Assembly: GCF_018854015.1 (NCBI RefSeq)
Contig: NZ_JAAXYO010000107.1
Span: 29,086 to 93,085 of the forward strand
DNA length: 64,000 bases
Reading direction: 5' to 3'
Origin: Igneacidithiobacillus copahuensis
Lineage (GTDB): Bacteria > Pseudomonadota > Gammaproteobacteria > Acidithiobacillales > Acidithiobacillaceae
The stretch's first letter is position 1; every line of letters begins with the position of its first letter. The position numbers and the translations under genes were made by a program. The notes below the pieces were generated by a model. It did no database searches. It saw only the letters and a program-made list of their open reading frames with translations, and was not told the origin of the DNA. This document shows, in pieces, positions 8,809-17,835 of the stretch.

Positions 8809-9704
8809 AACCACCCTCGTCGCTTGAAATGCAGGGTCATCAGCGTAGAAATGAGAAGGGCCGTACCAATTGCAACCCAGGCAGTCCAATGGCTCTTTTG
8901 CTCGAGAAGTGGCACGTTCACGCCAAACAGCGTGGCCACCAGACTCGGTACGTAGAGGATCAGCGCCATCACCGTGAGGATCTTCAGCCCGTGGTTGATA
9001 TTGATCTGCACCATGCCGGCGTAGGCATCCATCATGTCACTGGCAGTGCTGGCACTGATCTCGGCACGATCCCGGGCATGCTGCAGATCAGCAATGGCAC
9101 GATTCAGGGCCGAGCGATCCTCGTCTTGCCAGGCAAGGGCGGCACTGCGCGAGACCTTGAATATCGCAACAATGTTGCTCGCCAGGGTCACGTAGAATTG
9201 GGTCAGCGCCTTGCTCAGGGCCAGCAGGGCATAAAAGTCCTCGGTGCGCTGCGTCTCGTCGAGACGTACTTCCACCTCGAGGATCCCTTGCCGCAATCGC
9301 TCCACCGTGTGCTGGTAGCTGGAGGACAGAATCTGCAGAATCCAGATCAGGGTCTGCCGCGGGTTTTCAAACTTGCGCGCGTTCCATTGCTCGAGAAACG
9401 GCCATTCCACCTCGGCAAAAGTCCACAGGCGGTCCTCGCCCCAGAGCAGGGCAAAAGGGCGCAGCACACAGGGCGACTCGGGATCGTCGTCGCCCCGCCA
9501 GGGAAATTGCAGCACCAATAAGAGAAACGAACCAATCCGCTCCAAACGCGGACTCTGATCGCTGATCAGGAGTTCTTCAAAAAGATCATCGGGCAGATCG
9601 AGTTGCTGCAACAAGGCTTCCAGCACCGACGCGGATGGCGCATGGTGATGAAACCAGAGTTGTTCCACGCCACTCCCAGCGTCTCTCAGGATGCCACTCG
9701 CCAT
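8805..9704 (-). CDS. CorA-family transporter paralogue 1 (GVN)
   Basis: A 299-residue CorA-superfamily protein whose loop reads TLFGVNVPLL, so GMN is GVN, a variant also seen in ZntB-like members. It has two C-terminal helices and a basic tail. It is the first of four coupled genes and lies 78 bp downstream of the photolyase stop. A GC-rich inverted repeat lies in that gap without a T-run, so co-transcription with the photolyase is possible but unproven. Confidence 0.82.
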   Translation of the reverse strand: MASGILRDAGSGVEQLWFHHHAPSASVLEALLQQLDLPDDLFEELLISDQSPRLERIGSFLLLVLQFPWRGDDDPESPCVLRPFALLWGEDRLWTFAEVEWPFLEQWNARKFENPRQTLIWILQILSSSYQHTVERLRQGILEVEVRLDETQRTEDFYALLALSKALTQFYVTLASNIVAIFKVSRSAALAWQDEDRSALNRAIADLQHARDRAEISASTASDMMDAYAGMVQININHGLKILTVMALILYVPSLVATLFGVNVPLLEQKSHWTAWVAIGTALLISTLMTLHFKRRGWL

Positions 9705-9782
9705 ACGCCATTGCCCCTGCGGATTCGGCAGGTTTATAGCACAGGCGCCGGCGACAGTGGAAGCCGGGGAAAGCGCCGGCGC

Positions 9783-11321
9783 TCAAGCGTGGGTGTAGCG
9801 CTCCCGCAGCTCCGCCGCCCGGACGCGAATCTCGGCCAGCTCCGCCGCAGATTTTCGCTGCAGATTTCGCCATTGCAGGGCGGTGCGAGGATGCTGCGCA
9901 AACTTTGTTGCGTGGCGCTGCAAAAAATCCCAGTAGAGCGTGGAGAAGGGGCAGGCTTGCGCACCGGCGGCCTGCTGTGGCTGATAGGGGCAGCGTTGGC
10001 AATGCCCACCCATGCGCTGCAGATATTGGCCGCTGGCCACATACGGCTTGGACGCCAGCATGCCGCCATCGGCGTACTGCGACATGCCCAAAACATTGGG
10101 CAACTCCACCCACTCCACGGCATCCACATAAATGGCCAAATACCACTCGTGTAGCGCAACGGGCCGCACGCCAAGCAGCAAGGCGAACAGGCCGGTAACC
10201 ATCAGGCGCTCGATATGATGGGCGTAAGCAAAGTCCAGGGTACGGCGCAACACATCGCGCAGACACGCCATTTCCGTGTCACCGGTCCAGTAGAAAGACG
10301 GCAACGGCTGTGCGGCTCGCAGGGCATTGCTCTCCAGATAGCCAGGCATCTCGCGCCAGTAGATCCCGCGCACATACTCGCGCCAACCCAGGATCTGCCG
10401 CACGAAGCCCTCTACCGCCGCCAATGGCGCCTTTCCGGCATCCAGCTCGGCTATCGCCGCAGCGATCACCCGGCGTGGATCCAGCAATCCCAGATTCATC
10501 GCTGCCGACAGACGGGAATGATAGAGCCAGACCTCACCCGGCCAGGTGGCGTCCTGAAACGCACCAAAGCTGGGTAGACGATGGCGGAGAAAATCCTGTA
10601 GCGCCTCCTCTGCCTGCGCCGCAGTCACCGGCCAGGAAAAATGCTGCAGAGCGCCGGGATGCTGCGGAAATTCCCGCTCTACGAGTGCGAAGATTTCCTC
10701 GGTGATCGTATCCGGGGGAAAGAGGACGGGCTCCGGCAACCATCCGGGCCCGGCACGCGAGAAGCTCTTGCGATTTTCGGAGTCGTAATTCCAGCGCCCG
10801 CCGCGGGGTTGGTCACCGTCCATGAGGATGCCGCTGCGACTGCGTACGTGGCGGTACCAAAGCTCCATACGGTACTGTTTGCGTCCGCCCGCCCAGTTGT
10901 CGAAGACCTCCTGCGGGAAGAGAAAACGGTGATCTTCGATTTCGCGAAATTGCACGTCGTATTTGCTGCAGAGACTGCGGATTTCCTCGCGCAATGCCCA
11001 GGTACCGGGGCGAGCACAGACCAGCTCGCGGGGACACTGCTCTGTCAGGATCTCATCGAGCTGCTGCGTCAGCGACATCCTCCGACCAGGCTCAAGCCTG
11101 CGATAGAGCAGGGGCAGTCCGCGCTCCTGCAACTCGGCGGCGAAATGCCGCATGGCGCTCAGAAACAGTGCGATACGCTGCTTGTGTGACCAGACAATCT
11201 CCGCCTCGCTGTGCGCCTCGATCATGACACAGAGATCTCGAGCCGGATCCATGTCCATCAATGCGGGATGGCGAGGGTCGAGATGGTCACCCAGGATCAG
11301 AATCAGGCGATCCACGTTCAT
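9783..11321 (-). CDS. FeS-containing bacterial (6-4) photolyase/cryptochrome (PhrB/CryPro type)
   Basis: A 512-residue member of the family once called deoxyribodipyrimidine photolyase-related (COG3046). The N-terminus (LILILGDHLDPRHPAL) is typical. The C-terminal part holds GGHCQRCPYQPQQ then ACPFSTLYWDFL, giving Cys-x2-Cys-x12-Cys, plus an upstream Cys in MACLRDVL; these four match the 4Fe-4S ligands of Agrobacterium PhrB. It should bind FAD, a lumazine-type antenna and a cluster, and repair (6-4) photoproducts or act as a photoreceptor. Its start overlaps the DUF2256 gene. An operator-like sequence shared with the PYP/regulator locus lies just upstream. Confidence 0.9.
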   Translation of the reverse strand: MNVDRLILILGDHLDPRHPALMDMDPARDLCVMIEAHSEAEIVWSHKQRIALFLSAMRHFAAELQERGLPLLYRRLEPGRRMSLTQQLDEILTEQCPRELVCARPGTWALREEIRSLCSKYDVQFREIEDHRFLFPQEVFDNWAGGRKQYRMELWYRHVRSRSGILMDGDQPRGGRWNYDSENRKSFSRAGPGWLPEPVLFPPDTITEEIFALVEREFPQHPGALQHFSWPVTAAQAEEALQDFLRHRLPSFGAFQDATWPGEVWLYHSRLSAAMNLGLLDPRRVIAAAIAELDAGKAPLAAVEGFVRQILGWREYVRGIYWREMPGYLESNALRAAQPLPSFYWTGDTEMACLRDVLRRTLDFAYAHHIERLMVTGLFALLLGVRPVALHEWYLAIYVDAVEWVELPNVLGMSQYADGGMLASKPYVASGQYLQRMGGHCQRCPYQPQQAAGAQACPFSTLYWDFLQRHATKFAQHPRTALQWRNLQRKSAAELAEIRVRAAELRERYTHA

Positions 11322-11464
11322 GTTTTGTCTTCCTTGTGTTTCTGACTACGGCATGCCTGAGAACAGTATTTGACCTGCTCCCAGTCCTTGCGCCAGCGCT
11401 TCCTCCAGGAAAAAGGCCGATTACACACTGGGCATAGCTTCTGGGGAAGCTGGGCTTTTTTCAT
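11318..11464 (-). CDS. DUF2256 zinc-ribbon-like mini-protein
   Basis: A 48-residue basic protein starting MKKAQLPQKLCPVCNRPF, with a central WRKRW-x5-W segment and then YCSQACR. The four Cys (CxxC and CxxxC) and the Trp/Arg-rich middle define DUF2256. Genes of this family commonly sit next to cryptochrome/photolyase genes, as here: its TGA overlaps the photolyase ATG. Function is unknown, though the Cys pairs suggest metal binding. It is first in the leftward operon. Confidence 0.85.
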   Translation of the reverse strand: MKKAQLPQKLCPVCNRPFSWRKRWRKDWEQVKYCSQACRSQKHKEDKT

Positions 11465-11484
11465 CTCGTCATCTCTTGCGCAAA

Positions 11485-11506
11485 TTTTGTACTATACATA
11501 ATATGA
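11485..11506 (+). promoter_or_regulatory. Operator-like element A in the divergent phr / flavin-oxidase promoter
   Basis: The core reads TTGTACTATACATAATATGA. The first part (TTTTGTACTATAC, 13 bases) is identical to the sequence between the PYP and MerR-regulator genes at 26154-26166. The element at 27173-27193 matches 18 of these 20 positions on the minus strand. It lies 20 bp before the DUF2256 start and 85 bp before the flavin oxidoreductase. I propose it is the binding site of the LitR-like regulator at 26249. Confidence 0.6.
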
Positions 11507-11591
11507 ACATATTGGCGCAGCAGCAATGGGTGCTGCATCCAGCTACGAAATAGCCACGTAGATACCTTGAATACAGGCACCGGAGAAGGGT

Positions 11592-12899
11592 ATGCGCATA
11601 GCAGTGATCGGGAGTGGAATTTCTGGCTTGGCGAGCGCCTGGCTGTTGAACCGGCAGCATCAGGTAACCCTTTTCGAGGCGGACAGCCGCTTCGGTGGGC
11701 ACACGTATACCGTCGATATTCAGCATGAGGGAATCCGTGCCCCAGTGGACACCGGTTTTCTCGTCTGCAACGACTGGACCTACCCCAATCTGCTCGGCCT
11801 TTTCGCCGAGCTCGGCATCGAGACCGTGCCCAGTAACATGTCTTTCAGCGTTCGTCTCTCCGAACTGGGGCTGGAATGGAGCGGCACCAATCTCAACAGT
11901 CTTTTTGCACAACGCCGCAATCTGTCCCGTCCCGCCTTCTACGGTATGCTGCGCGACATCCTGCGTTTCAACCGGGATGCAAAGGCTTGGTTGCAGAAAA
12001 GTACCGAGGATGTTCGCTTGGGCCAGTTTCTGGAACGCGGGGGCTACGGAGATTGGTTGCGCGAGGCCTATCTGCTGCCCATGGCCGCCGCCATCTGGTC
12101 TTGTCCCGTGCGGCAGATGGAAGAATATCCCGCTCGCTCCTTCCTGCAGTTCTGTCATAATCATGGCCTGCTGAATGTGCTGCGCCGCCCGCAATGGCGC
12201 ACCGTGCGCGGCGGTGGTCGGATCTACGTCGAGCGCATTCTGCGCGAACTTCCAGACGTCCGCCTGAATCATCCCGTGCAGCGTCTCGAGCCCATCGGCA
12301 ATGGTATCCGTGTGCACAGTAGCAAAGGGACGGAAGACTTCGATCGGGTGATCAGCGCCGTACACAGCGATCAGGCAGCCGCACTCCTGAGTGATAATTG
12401 GCAGCGGCAACGGCAGGCGCTGCAGGCGATTCGCTACCAACCCAACCGGGCGATTCTGCATCGGGATCGCAGCTTTCTCCCCACCCGGCGAGCGGCCTGG
12501 TCGGCCTGGAACTTCCACCGCGAGAACACCGGCAATTCGGACGCCTCAGTAGCCGTCAGCTATCTCATCAACCGTCTGCAGCCTCTCCCCTTTCGCGATC
12601 CGGTGATCGTCACCCTGAATCCCGAGCGGGAGCCTGATCCGTCACTGGTATGGAAGGAGATTTCTTACGCGCATCCGGTTTTCGACGCTGCCGCGTTGCA
12701 GGCGCAGGGGACCTTACGCGAGTTGCAGGGAGATGCCGGACTGCTCTTTGCCGGCGCGTGGTTGGGACATGGTTTTCATGAAGATGGCATGCGCAGTGCC
12801 ATGGCTGTCGCAAATGCGCTGGGTATCCGGGCGCCGTGGCAGGTGGAGAATGCACAGCGTGAGGAGGGACGTGCGCTATGTCCGCAAAACGCCATCTGA
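11592..12899 (+). CDS. FAD-dependent amine oxidase-type oxidoreductase
   Basis: A 435-residue flavoprotein with an N-terminal Rossmann dinucleotide site (IAVIGSGISGLASAWLL, then FEADSRFGGHTYTV) and a C-terminal FAD motif near LLFAGAWLGHGFHEDGM. This subfamily (COG2907) typically heads an operon with DUF1365 and a CFA-synthase-like methyltransferase, exactly the order here, and is thought to act on membrane fatty acids. The ATG follows GGAGAAGG. I recall equivalent gene sets in the singlet-oxygen (RpoE-ChrR) regulon of Rhodobacter and LitR regulons of pseudomonads. The precise reaction is not established here. Confidence 0.85.
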   Translation: MRIAVIGSGISGLASAWLLNRQHQVTLFEADSRFGGHTYTVDIQHEGIRAPVDTGFLVCNDWTYPNLLGLFAELGIETVPSNMSFSVRLSELGLEWSGTNLNSLFAQRRNLSRPAFYGMLRDILRFNRDAKAWLQKSTEDVRLGQFLERGGYGDWLREAYLLPMAAAIWSCPVRQMEEYPARSFLQFCHNHGLLNVLRRPQWRTVRGGGRIYVERILRELPDVRLNHPVQRLEPIGNGIRVHSSKGTEDFDRVISAVHSDQAAALLSDNWQRQRQALQAIRYQPNRAILHRDRSFLPTRRAAWSAWNFHRENTGNSDASVAVSYLINRLQPLPFRDPVIVTLNPEREPDPSLVWKEISYAHPVFDAAALQAQGTLRELQGDAGLLFAGAWLGHGFHEDGMRSAMAVANALGIRAPWQVENAQREEGRALCPQNAI

Positions 12900-13642
12900 C
12901 CGGTGCCCTGCTAACGGTACGGGTCATGCACCAGCGCCTGCAGCCCAAGCGCCGCCCCTTCTTTTATCGCGGCTTTCAGCTCTGTTTTGACATCCGCCAG
13001 CAGGAGCAGCTGCGAAAAACATTGCGCTATCGAACGCCTCTCAGCTTTCGCGTGGCAGATCACGGACGTCGCGACGGCAGCGATCCGGCGATCTGGATTC
13101 GCGATATCTTTGCCAGGCACGGGGTAGCGGCGGACGCTATCTATTTGGTCACCTATCCCCGTCTGTGGGGCTACAGTTTCAAGCCCGTCAGCTTCTGGCT
13201 GGGCGTGGATGCCCAGGGTGGGCTGCGTGGGGTGCTTGCCGAAGTCAACAATACCTTCGGTGAGCACCACAGTTATCTGGTGCGCCACCCCGACGGGCGG
13301 GTGATGGATCGCCATGACTGGTTCATTGCCGAGAAGGCTTTCTACGTCTCGCCATTTTTCTCCGTGGATGGCCACTACCGGTTCCGCTTTCGCTTCGAGT
13401 CAGAAAGGGTCCAGATAGACATTCATCATGTCGGAGAAAATGGTGAGGTGCGTCTGATCACCCAGCTTGCCGGCCAACGTCAGGAGCTGAGCGCTGGTAC
13501 CGCTTGGCGTGCGGTACTGAGCAACCCCCTGATGAGCCTGATGGTCACCATCGGCATCCATTGGGAAGCCCTCAAGCTCTGGCGGGCCGGCATTCGCCTG
13601 CAACGCAAACCCATTCCCCCGGCACAGGAGATCAGCTCATGA
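12878..13642 (+). CDS. DUF1365 family protein
   Basis: A 254-residue DUF1365 protein. Typical segments are VRVMHQRLQPKRRPFFY near the start, VTYPRLWGYSFKPVSFWLG, the EVNNTFGEHHSYL segment and a central KAFYVSPFF. The family has no settled biochemical function, but it is almost always encoded beside the flavin oxidoreductase and CFA-like methyltransferase and is implicated in modified fatty-acid synthesis. It overlaps the upstream gene by 22 bp and its ATG follows GAGGAGGG. Confidence 0.88.
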   Translation: MSAKRHLTGALLTVRVMHQRLQPKRRPFFYRGFQLCFDIRQQEQLRKTLRYRTPLSFRVADHGRRDGSDPAIWIRDIFARHGVAADAIYLVTYPRLWGYSFKPVSFWLGVDAQGGLRGVLAEVNNTFGEHHSYLVRHPDGRVMDRHDWFIAEKAFYVSPFFSVDGHYRFRFRFESERVQIDIHHVGENGEVRLITQLAGQRQELSAGTAWRAVLSNPLMSLMVTIGIHWEALKLWRAGIRLQRKPIPPAQEISS

Positions 13643-14859
13643 GTACCTCACCCGCCGCCCCCCTGCACTGGGCAGGTAAACCACGCTCGCGTAGGGCCCG
13701 CCTGCTGTATCGGCTTCTCGATCAACATTTACAATGCGGATCCCTGGAAGTACAGACCCCGGAAGGGGAGCTTTGGCGCTTCCAAAGTGAGAAAGCGGGA
13801 CCGCAGGCCCACTGGCGGATCCACGATTGGCGCAGCATCAGTCAAATTCTGCGCGACGGAGATGTGGGAATGGGGCGCAGCTATTTCCAGGGCTTATGGG
13901 ATAGCAATGATCCCGTTCAATTGATCAGTCTCGCCTTGCGCAACCGAAACGCTGTAGAGGCCTGGATACAGGGCAGTTGGTGGCGACGGAGTTTCTTTGC
14001 CCTGCTCGACCGCTTGCGCGCCAACACCCTCTCGGGTAGCCAGAAGAACATTGCGGCGCACTACGATCTCGGCAATGACTTCTATCAGCTCTGGCTCGAT
14101 CCCAGCATGAGCTATTCCAGTGCCTGTTTTTCTGAGGACGCAGACGAAAGCATGGAGCAGGCACAAGAAAGAAAATATGCCATAGCATTGGCCAGCCTGC
14201 GTTTGCGTCCGGGGGCGACGATCCTGGAAATTGGCTGTGGCTGGGGCGCTTTCGCCGAATATGCCGCACGTCAGGGCTACCGCGTGCACGGCATCACGCT
14301 ATCGCGCGAGCAGCTGCACTACGGCCAGGAACGTCTGAAAAAAGCGGGCCTTGCCGATCTGGCCTCCCTGGAGTACCGCGATTATCGGAACGTTGCGGGC
14401 AGCTACGATGGCATCGTCTCCATCGAGATGTTCGAGGCGGTGGGCCGCGAGTGGTGGCCTACCTATTTCCAGGCCCTCACTCGCCTGCTTCGCCGGGGAG
14501 GACGAGCGGTAGTACAGAGCATCGACATTGCTGACGAACTCTATCCGCAGTATTGCCGCGGCTCGGATTTCATCCGGCGCCATGTCTTCCCGGGCGGCTT
14601 CCTGCCCTCGCCCAAGGCATTTCACGCAGAGCTGCGCTCAGCGCGACTGCAAGTTCTTGGGCGCCGCCAGTTCGGCCAGGATTATGCCCGGACCCTGCAC
14701 TATTGGCGCACCCGCTTCGATGCCCAGAGCACTCGGCTCAGTCAGATGGGCTACGAGCAAAGCTTCCAGCGGCTGTGGCGATTTTATCTGGCCTACTGCG
14801 AGGCCGGCTTCCGTGAGGGCAGCATCAATGTCGGCCAGTGGACCCTCGCCCATGCGTAG
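13639..14859 (+). CDS. Cyclopropane-fatty-acyl-phospholipid synthase-like SAM methyltransferase
   Basis: A 406-residue Cfa-family protein. The ATG at 13639 overlaps the DUF1365 stop (ATGA); the frame is open 45 codons upstream, but that part lies inside DUF1365. Cfa features are AAHYDLGNDFYQLWLD, MSYSSACF, the SAM-binding EIGCGWGAFAEYAA and FEAVGREWWPTYF. It would transfer a methyl or methylene group from SAM to unsaturated acyl chains of phospholipids. In light/singlet-oxygen operons the homologues may build methylated or furan fatty acids rather than simple cyclopropanes; which applies here is unknown. Confidence 0.88.
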   Translation: MSTSPAAPLHWAGKPRSRRARLLYRLLDQHLQCGSLEVQTPEGELWRFQSEKAGPQAHWRIHDWRSISQILRDGDVGMGRSYFQGLWDSNDPVQLISLALRNRNAVEAWIQGSWWRRSFFALLDRLRANTLSGSQKNIAAHYDLGNDFYQLWLDPSMSYSSACFSEDADESMEQAQERKYAIALASLRLRPGATILEIGCGWGAFAEYAARQGYRVHGITLSREQLHYGQERLKKAGLADLASLEYRDYRNVAGSYDGIVSIEMFEAVGREWWPTYFQALTRLLRRGGRAVVQSIDIADELYPQYCRGSDFIRRHVFPGGFLPSPKAFHAELRSARLQVLGRRQFGQDYARTLHYWRTRFDAQSTRLSQMGYEQSFQRLWRFYLAYCEAGFREGSINVGQWTLAHA

Positions 14860-15397
14860 GCTGCTGGTCCTCGTTACCATACTGGCGCTTGGTGCTCCAC
14901 CCCTGGCATGTGCCGAAAGCGTAGACATTCCCTTACCAACGGCGTTGTATAGCGCTGTTCCCAACCTACACCTGCTCGGTGCAGGCCAACTCGACTGGTT
15001 TTTGTTTCACGTCTACGACGCAGCGCTGTATGTGAGCGGCAAGGACTATGAACCGGCTGCCGAGCCTTTCGCCTTGGCCATCCGCTATGACCGAAGTTTC
15101 AGCAGCGCTCAGCTCGCCAAAACCTCCTTACGAGAAATGGATCGATTGAGCCATCCCGACCCGGCACTGCGAGAGGAATTTGCTCGGGAGCTGCGACAAG
15201 CCTTTCCCTCTGTGCACAGCGGCGATGAACTGGTCGGCCTCTGCGTTCCACAGCAGTACACCGCCTTCTATTTTGACGGAAAGCTTTACAGCAAAATCGA
15301 CGATCCCAAATTCTGTCCAGCATTTTTCGGCATCTGGCTCGATCCGCGTACCAGAGTACCCGGCCTGCGCAAAAAGCTGTTGGGTCTCCATGACTGA
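14852..15397 (+). CDS. Exported chalcone isomerase-like domain protein
   Basis: A 181-residue protein with a signal peptide (RRLLVLVTILALG, cleavage near ACA-ES) and a chalcone-isomerase-like fold marked by LDWFLFHVYDAALYV and YTAFYFDGKLYSKIDDP. Bacterial members lack proven isomerase activity; fatty-acid binding is suggested by related plant proteins. The ATG at 14852 overlaps the methyltransferase end by 8 bp, and its own end overlaps the MFS gene. A longer open frame upstream is just an extension inside the methyltransferase gene. Confidence 0.78.
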   Translation: MRRLLVLVTILALGAPPLACAESVDIPLPTALYSAVPNLHLLGAGQLDWFLFHVYDAALYVSGKDYEPAAEPFALAIRYDRSFSSAQLAKTSLREMDRLSHPDPALREEFARELRQAFPSVHSGDELVGLCVPQQYTAFYFDGKLYSKIDDPKFCPAFFGIWLDPRTRVPGLRKKLLGLHD

Positions 15398-16682
15398 ACC
15401 AGAGCGTCCCAAATTTGCCATCCTCCTGCGTTATGCTCCGTTCGGCCTACCTTTGGCCTTTGGTGCTCTGCCAGTATACCTGCTCCTGCCGCACCTCTAT
15501 GCTACCCGCTACGGCCTGTCGTTGGGGGGGGTGGGGCTGCTGCTCCTGCTGACGCGTCTGGGCGACGCCGTCATCGACCCGCTGATTGGACGCTGGAGCG
15601 ACGCCTGGGCAGCCCGGCACGGTGCGCGGGTGGGCCTGATTGCCTGGGGTCTATTGCCGCTTGCGCTCAGCTTTTATTTTCTCTTCAACCCGCTTCGCAG
15701 TCTCCCAATCTGGTGGTCTCTGGCCCCGGCACTCATCGCCTTTTACGTCGCCTACAGCGTCAGTGGGTTGAACTACCAGGCAATGGCGGCCGAGCTCTCC
15801 ACCCAATATCAGGCGCGTAGCTGGTTGACCACGGCGCGGGAAGGGGCGGCATTGATTGGCGTACTCCTGGCGGCCATCCTGCCCGAGCTTCTGCAGCGGC
15901 ATCTTCCCGCTCAGGCCGCCTGGCAGGCCTTTGCCCTGGTTTTTGTCGTATTACTCTTTTTTGCGGCCATTCCGCTCTGGAATCGGAGCCTGCGACGTCC
16001 GGTAGCGGTTACTTCGCAGAGAGCCTGGTGGCGCTTTTACGAGCCTCTGCGTCGGCCGGCAACGCGACGCCTCTTCGCCGTCTACACCCTCTCGCAGAGC
16101 GCCAACACCGTAGCTGCCACCCTCTTCTTCTTTTTTGTGGATCAGATCTTGCGAGCTCCGCATTGGGCGCCGGGATTTCTGCTGCTCTATTTCTTGTCCG
16201 GAGCTGCTGGCATGCCCTTCTGGCTCTGGTATTCCCATCGGCAGAGCAAGGCCCGCGCCTGGCGCTGGGCCATGTTGCTGGCAACCTTCGCCTTTCTCGG
16301 CGCGGTCTTGCTTGGGCCTGGTCTGCTTTGGGGCTACGCCCTGGTGTGCCTGTTCAGTGGCCTGGCCCTCGGCGCCGATCAGGCGTTGCCGCCCAGTATT
16401 CTTGCCGATCACACTGATGCCGATCCGGACGCTCGTGCAGGTTCTTATTTCGGTCTCTACAACTGGGTGGGCAAGGCCGCGACCGCCATTGGTGCTGGGC
16501 TCATTCTGCCCCTGTTGCAATGGCTCGGGTACAGCGTCGAAGGGCAGAATCTATGGGCCCTGCTGCTGGGATATGCCCTCGTACCCGCGCTGTTCAAACT
16601 CTGGGCCATCTACCTTTTACAACCCGAGCGAGTCGACCGGGCCGCTCTTCGTTTTACCACCCTCTCAGGAGCACATCCATGA
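15390..16682 (+). CDS. MFS transporter, GPH (sugar:cation symporter)-like
   Basis: A 430-residue protein with about 12 membrane helices. DPLIGRWSDAW in the loop after TM2 is the MFS/GPH motif. Members of this subfamily recur in the flavin-oxidase/DUF1365/CFA operon and probably transport or flip a lipid-related or small product rather than a sugar; that is inference from context. The start (ATG 15390) overlaps the previous gene by 8 bp and its TGA overlaps the next ATG. Confidence 0.82.
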   Translation: MTEPERPKFAILLRYAPFGLPLAFGALPVYLLLPHLYATRYGLSLGGVGLLLLLTRLGDAVIDPLIGRWSDAWAARHGARVGLIAWGLLPLALSFYFLFNPLRSLPIWWSLAPALIAFYVAYSVSGLNYQAMAAELSTQYQARSWLTTAREGAALIGVLLAAILPELLQRHLPAQAAWQAFALVFVVLLFFAAIPLWNRSLRRPVAVTSQRAWWRFYEPLRRPATRRLFAVYTLSQSANTVAATLFFFFVDQILRAPHWAPGFLLLYFLSGAAGMPFWLWYSHRQSKARAWRWAMLLATFAFLGAVLLGPGLLWGYALVCLFSGLALGADQALPPSILADHTDADPDARAGSYFGLYNWVGKAATAIGAGLILPLLQWLGYSVEGQNLWALLLGYALVPALFKLWAIYLLQPERVDRAALRFTTLSGAHP

Positions 16683-17269
16683 AGATCCCCTATATCCTAA
16701 CCCCCGTGGCTATCGCCGTAGCCCTGTCGGGCTGCGCAACACTGCCGTCAGACTACGCCCACACGCAGCCGCATTTTTCGCTGCGCGAATTCTTCAACGG
16801 TCCCCTGCTAGCTACAGGCATGTTTCAGAACCGCTCCGGTAAAGTGGTGAACCGCTTCACCGTGCGCATGCTCGGCCATTGGGACGGCAACAAGGGCACT
16901 CTGGATGAATATTTCACCTATATTGCCAACGACGGCAAGATTACCCACGCCAAGCGCGTGTGGTATTTGCAGGACGATGGCGACCATCATTTCTCGGGCT
17001 ATGCGGTAGGCTCGGCCGGGGACGTCAAGGCAGCGAAAGGTGACGCCTATGGCTTTGCCCTGCACTGGAGTTATAACGTCAAACAGCCAGTGGGGAAAAG
17101 CTACTATAATCTCCATGCCGATGACTGGATGTACATGATTCAGCCGGATGTTGTCATCGATCGCACCGATGTCACCTGGTATGGACTGCATGCCGGGGAC
17201 ATTACTCTGGAAATGCATAAGCTCCCCGATACCGCAGCCAATCGAGCGGCTATGACATCCCCGGAGTAG
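16679..17269 (+). CDS. DUF3833 lipoprotein
   Basis: A 196-residue lipoprotein. The signal has lipobox LSGC (ALSGCATLPSDYA). The mature part has FSLREFFNGPLLATGMFQN, RMLGHWDGNKGTLDEYF and HWSYNVKQPVGKSYYNLHADDWMY, typical of DUF3833. A paralogue without a signal peptide lies at 28636-29190 in the regulator-linked cluster. DUF3833 genes commonly accompany CFA-like and SDR genes in light-response clusters; function is unknown. The ATG overlaps the MFS stop (ATGA). Confidence 0.85.
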   Translation: MKIPYILTPVAIAVALSGCATLPSDYAHTQPHFSLREFFNGPLLATGMFQNRSGKVVNRFTVRMLGHWDGNKGTLDEYFTYIANDGKITHAKRVWYLQDDGDHHFSGYAVGSAGDVKAAKGDAYGFALHWSYNVKQPVGKSYYNLHADDWMYMIQPDVVIDRTDVTWYGLHAGDITLEMHKLPDTAANRAAMTSPE

Positions 17270-17346
17270 ACGTCGTACTCTACCCGCCTGTGCGGCGCCT
17301 CGCGCGGGGAAGTGATACCGGCACCCGTCAGTTGCTGGGAGGGAAC

Positions 17347-17820
17347 GTGGTCGTACTTACCTACACCATCAGCCTGGCCTTGAGCTTTGCTACTGCCTTT
17401 ACTGGGGCTCGCTACCGGCCGGGTTCGTGGTACCAGTCGCTGCGCAAGCCACCGGGATTGCCCCCGCCATGGGTTTTTCCTTTGGTCTGGACGCTGCTCT
17501 ACATCCTCATGGCGCTGGCCGCGGCGATGGTCTGGCTCGCCCCCGCCGCGCCCATCCGCAGTGCGGCCCTGATTCTCTGCGCCTTGCAACTGGTCGCCAA
17601 CGCCGCCTGGTCGTGGATCTTTTTTGGACGTAGGCGCATGTTGCTCGCTTGGCTGGATTTGTCTCTTCTCTTCGCCCTGGTGCTGATCGCAACCATCCTC
17701 TTTTTCCAAATCGAATCCGTTGCCGGTATGCTCATGCTCCCGTACCTGCTCTGGCTCTGCGTGGCCTTTTATTTGAACGGTACGGTCTGGTGGCTCAACC
17801 GCGCTGTCTCTCTTCGCTGA
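17347..17820 (+). CDS. tspO: TspO/MBR family tryptophan-rich sensory protein
   Basis: A small five-helix membrane protein (157 residues from the GTG at 17347). Motifs are WYQSLRKPPGLPPPWVFPLVWTLLYILM, split across helices, and NAAWSWIFFGRR and WLCVAFYLNGTVWWLN near the end. TspO binds porphyrins and can degrade them in light; in photosynthetic bacteria it acts in oxygen/light control. I prefer GTG at 17347 because GGGAGGG precedes it and the protein then begins at the usual TspO position; a start at 17290 would add 19 atypical residues. It ends the oxidative/light membrane operon. Confidence 0.88.
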   Translation: MVVLTYTISLALSFATAFTGARYRPGSWYQSLRKPPGLPPPWVFPLVWTLLYILMALAAAMVWLAPAAPIRSAALILCALQLVANAAWSWIFFGRRRMLLAWLDLSLLFALVLIATILFFQIESVAGMLMLPYLLWLCVAFYLNGTVWWLNRAVSLR

Positions 17821-17835
17821 CTTCCGAGGTATAGC

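Noticed and set aside
9705..9782. Terminator between the photolyase and first corA-like gene
   Set aside because: A GC-rich inverted repeat is present, but no T-run follows on the minus strand, so it is not a convincing terminator.
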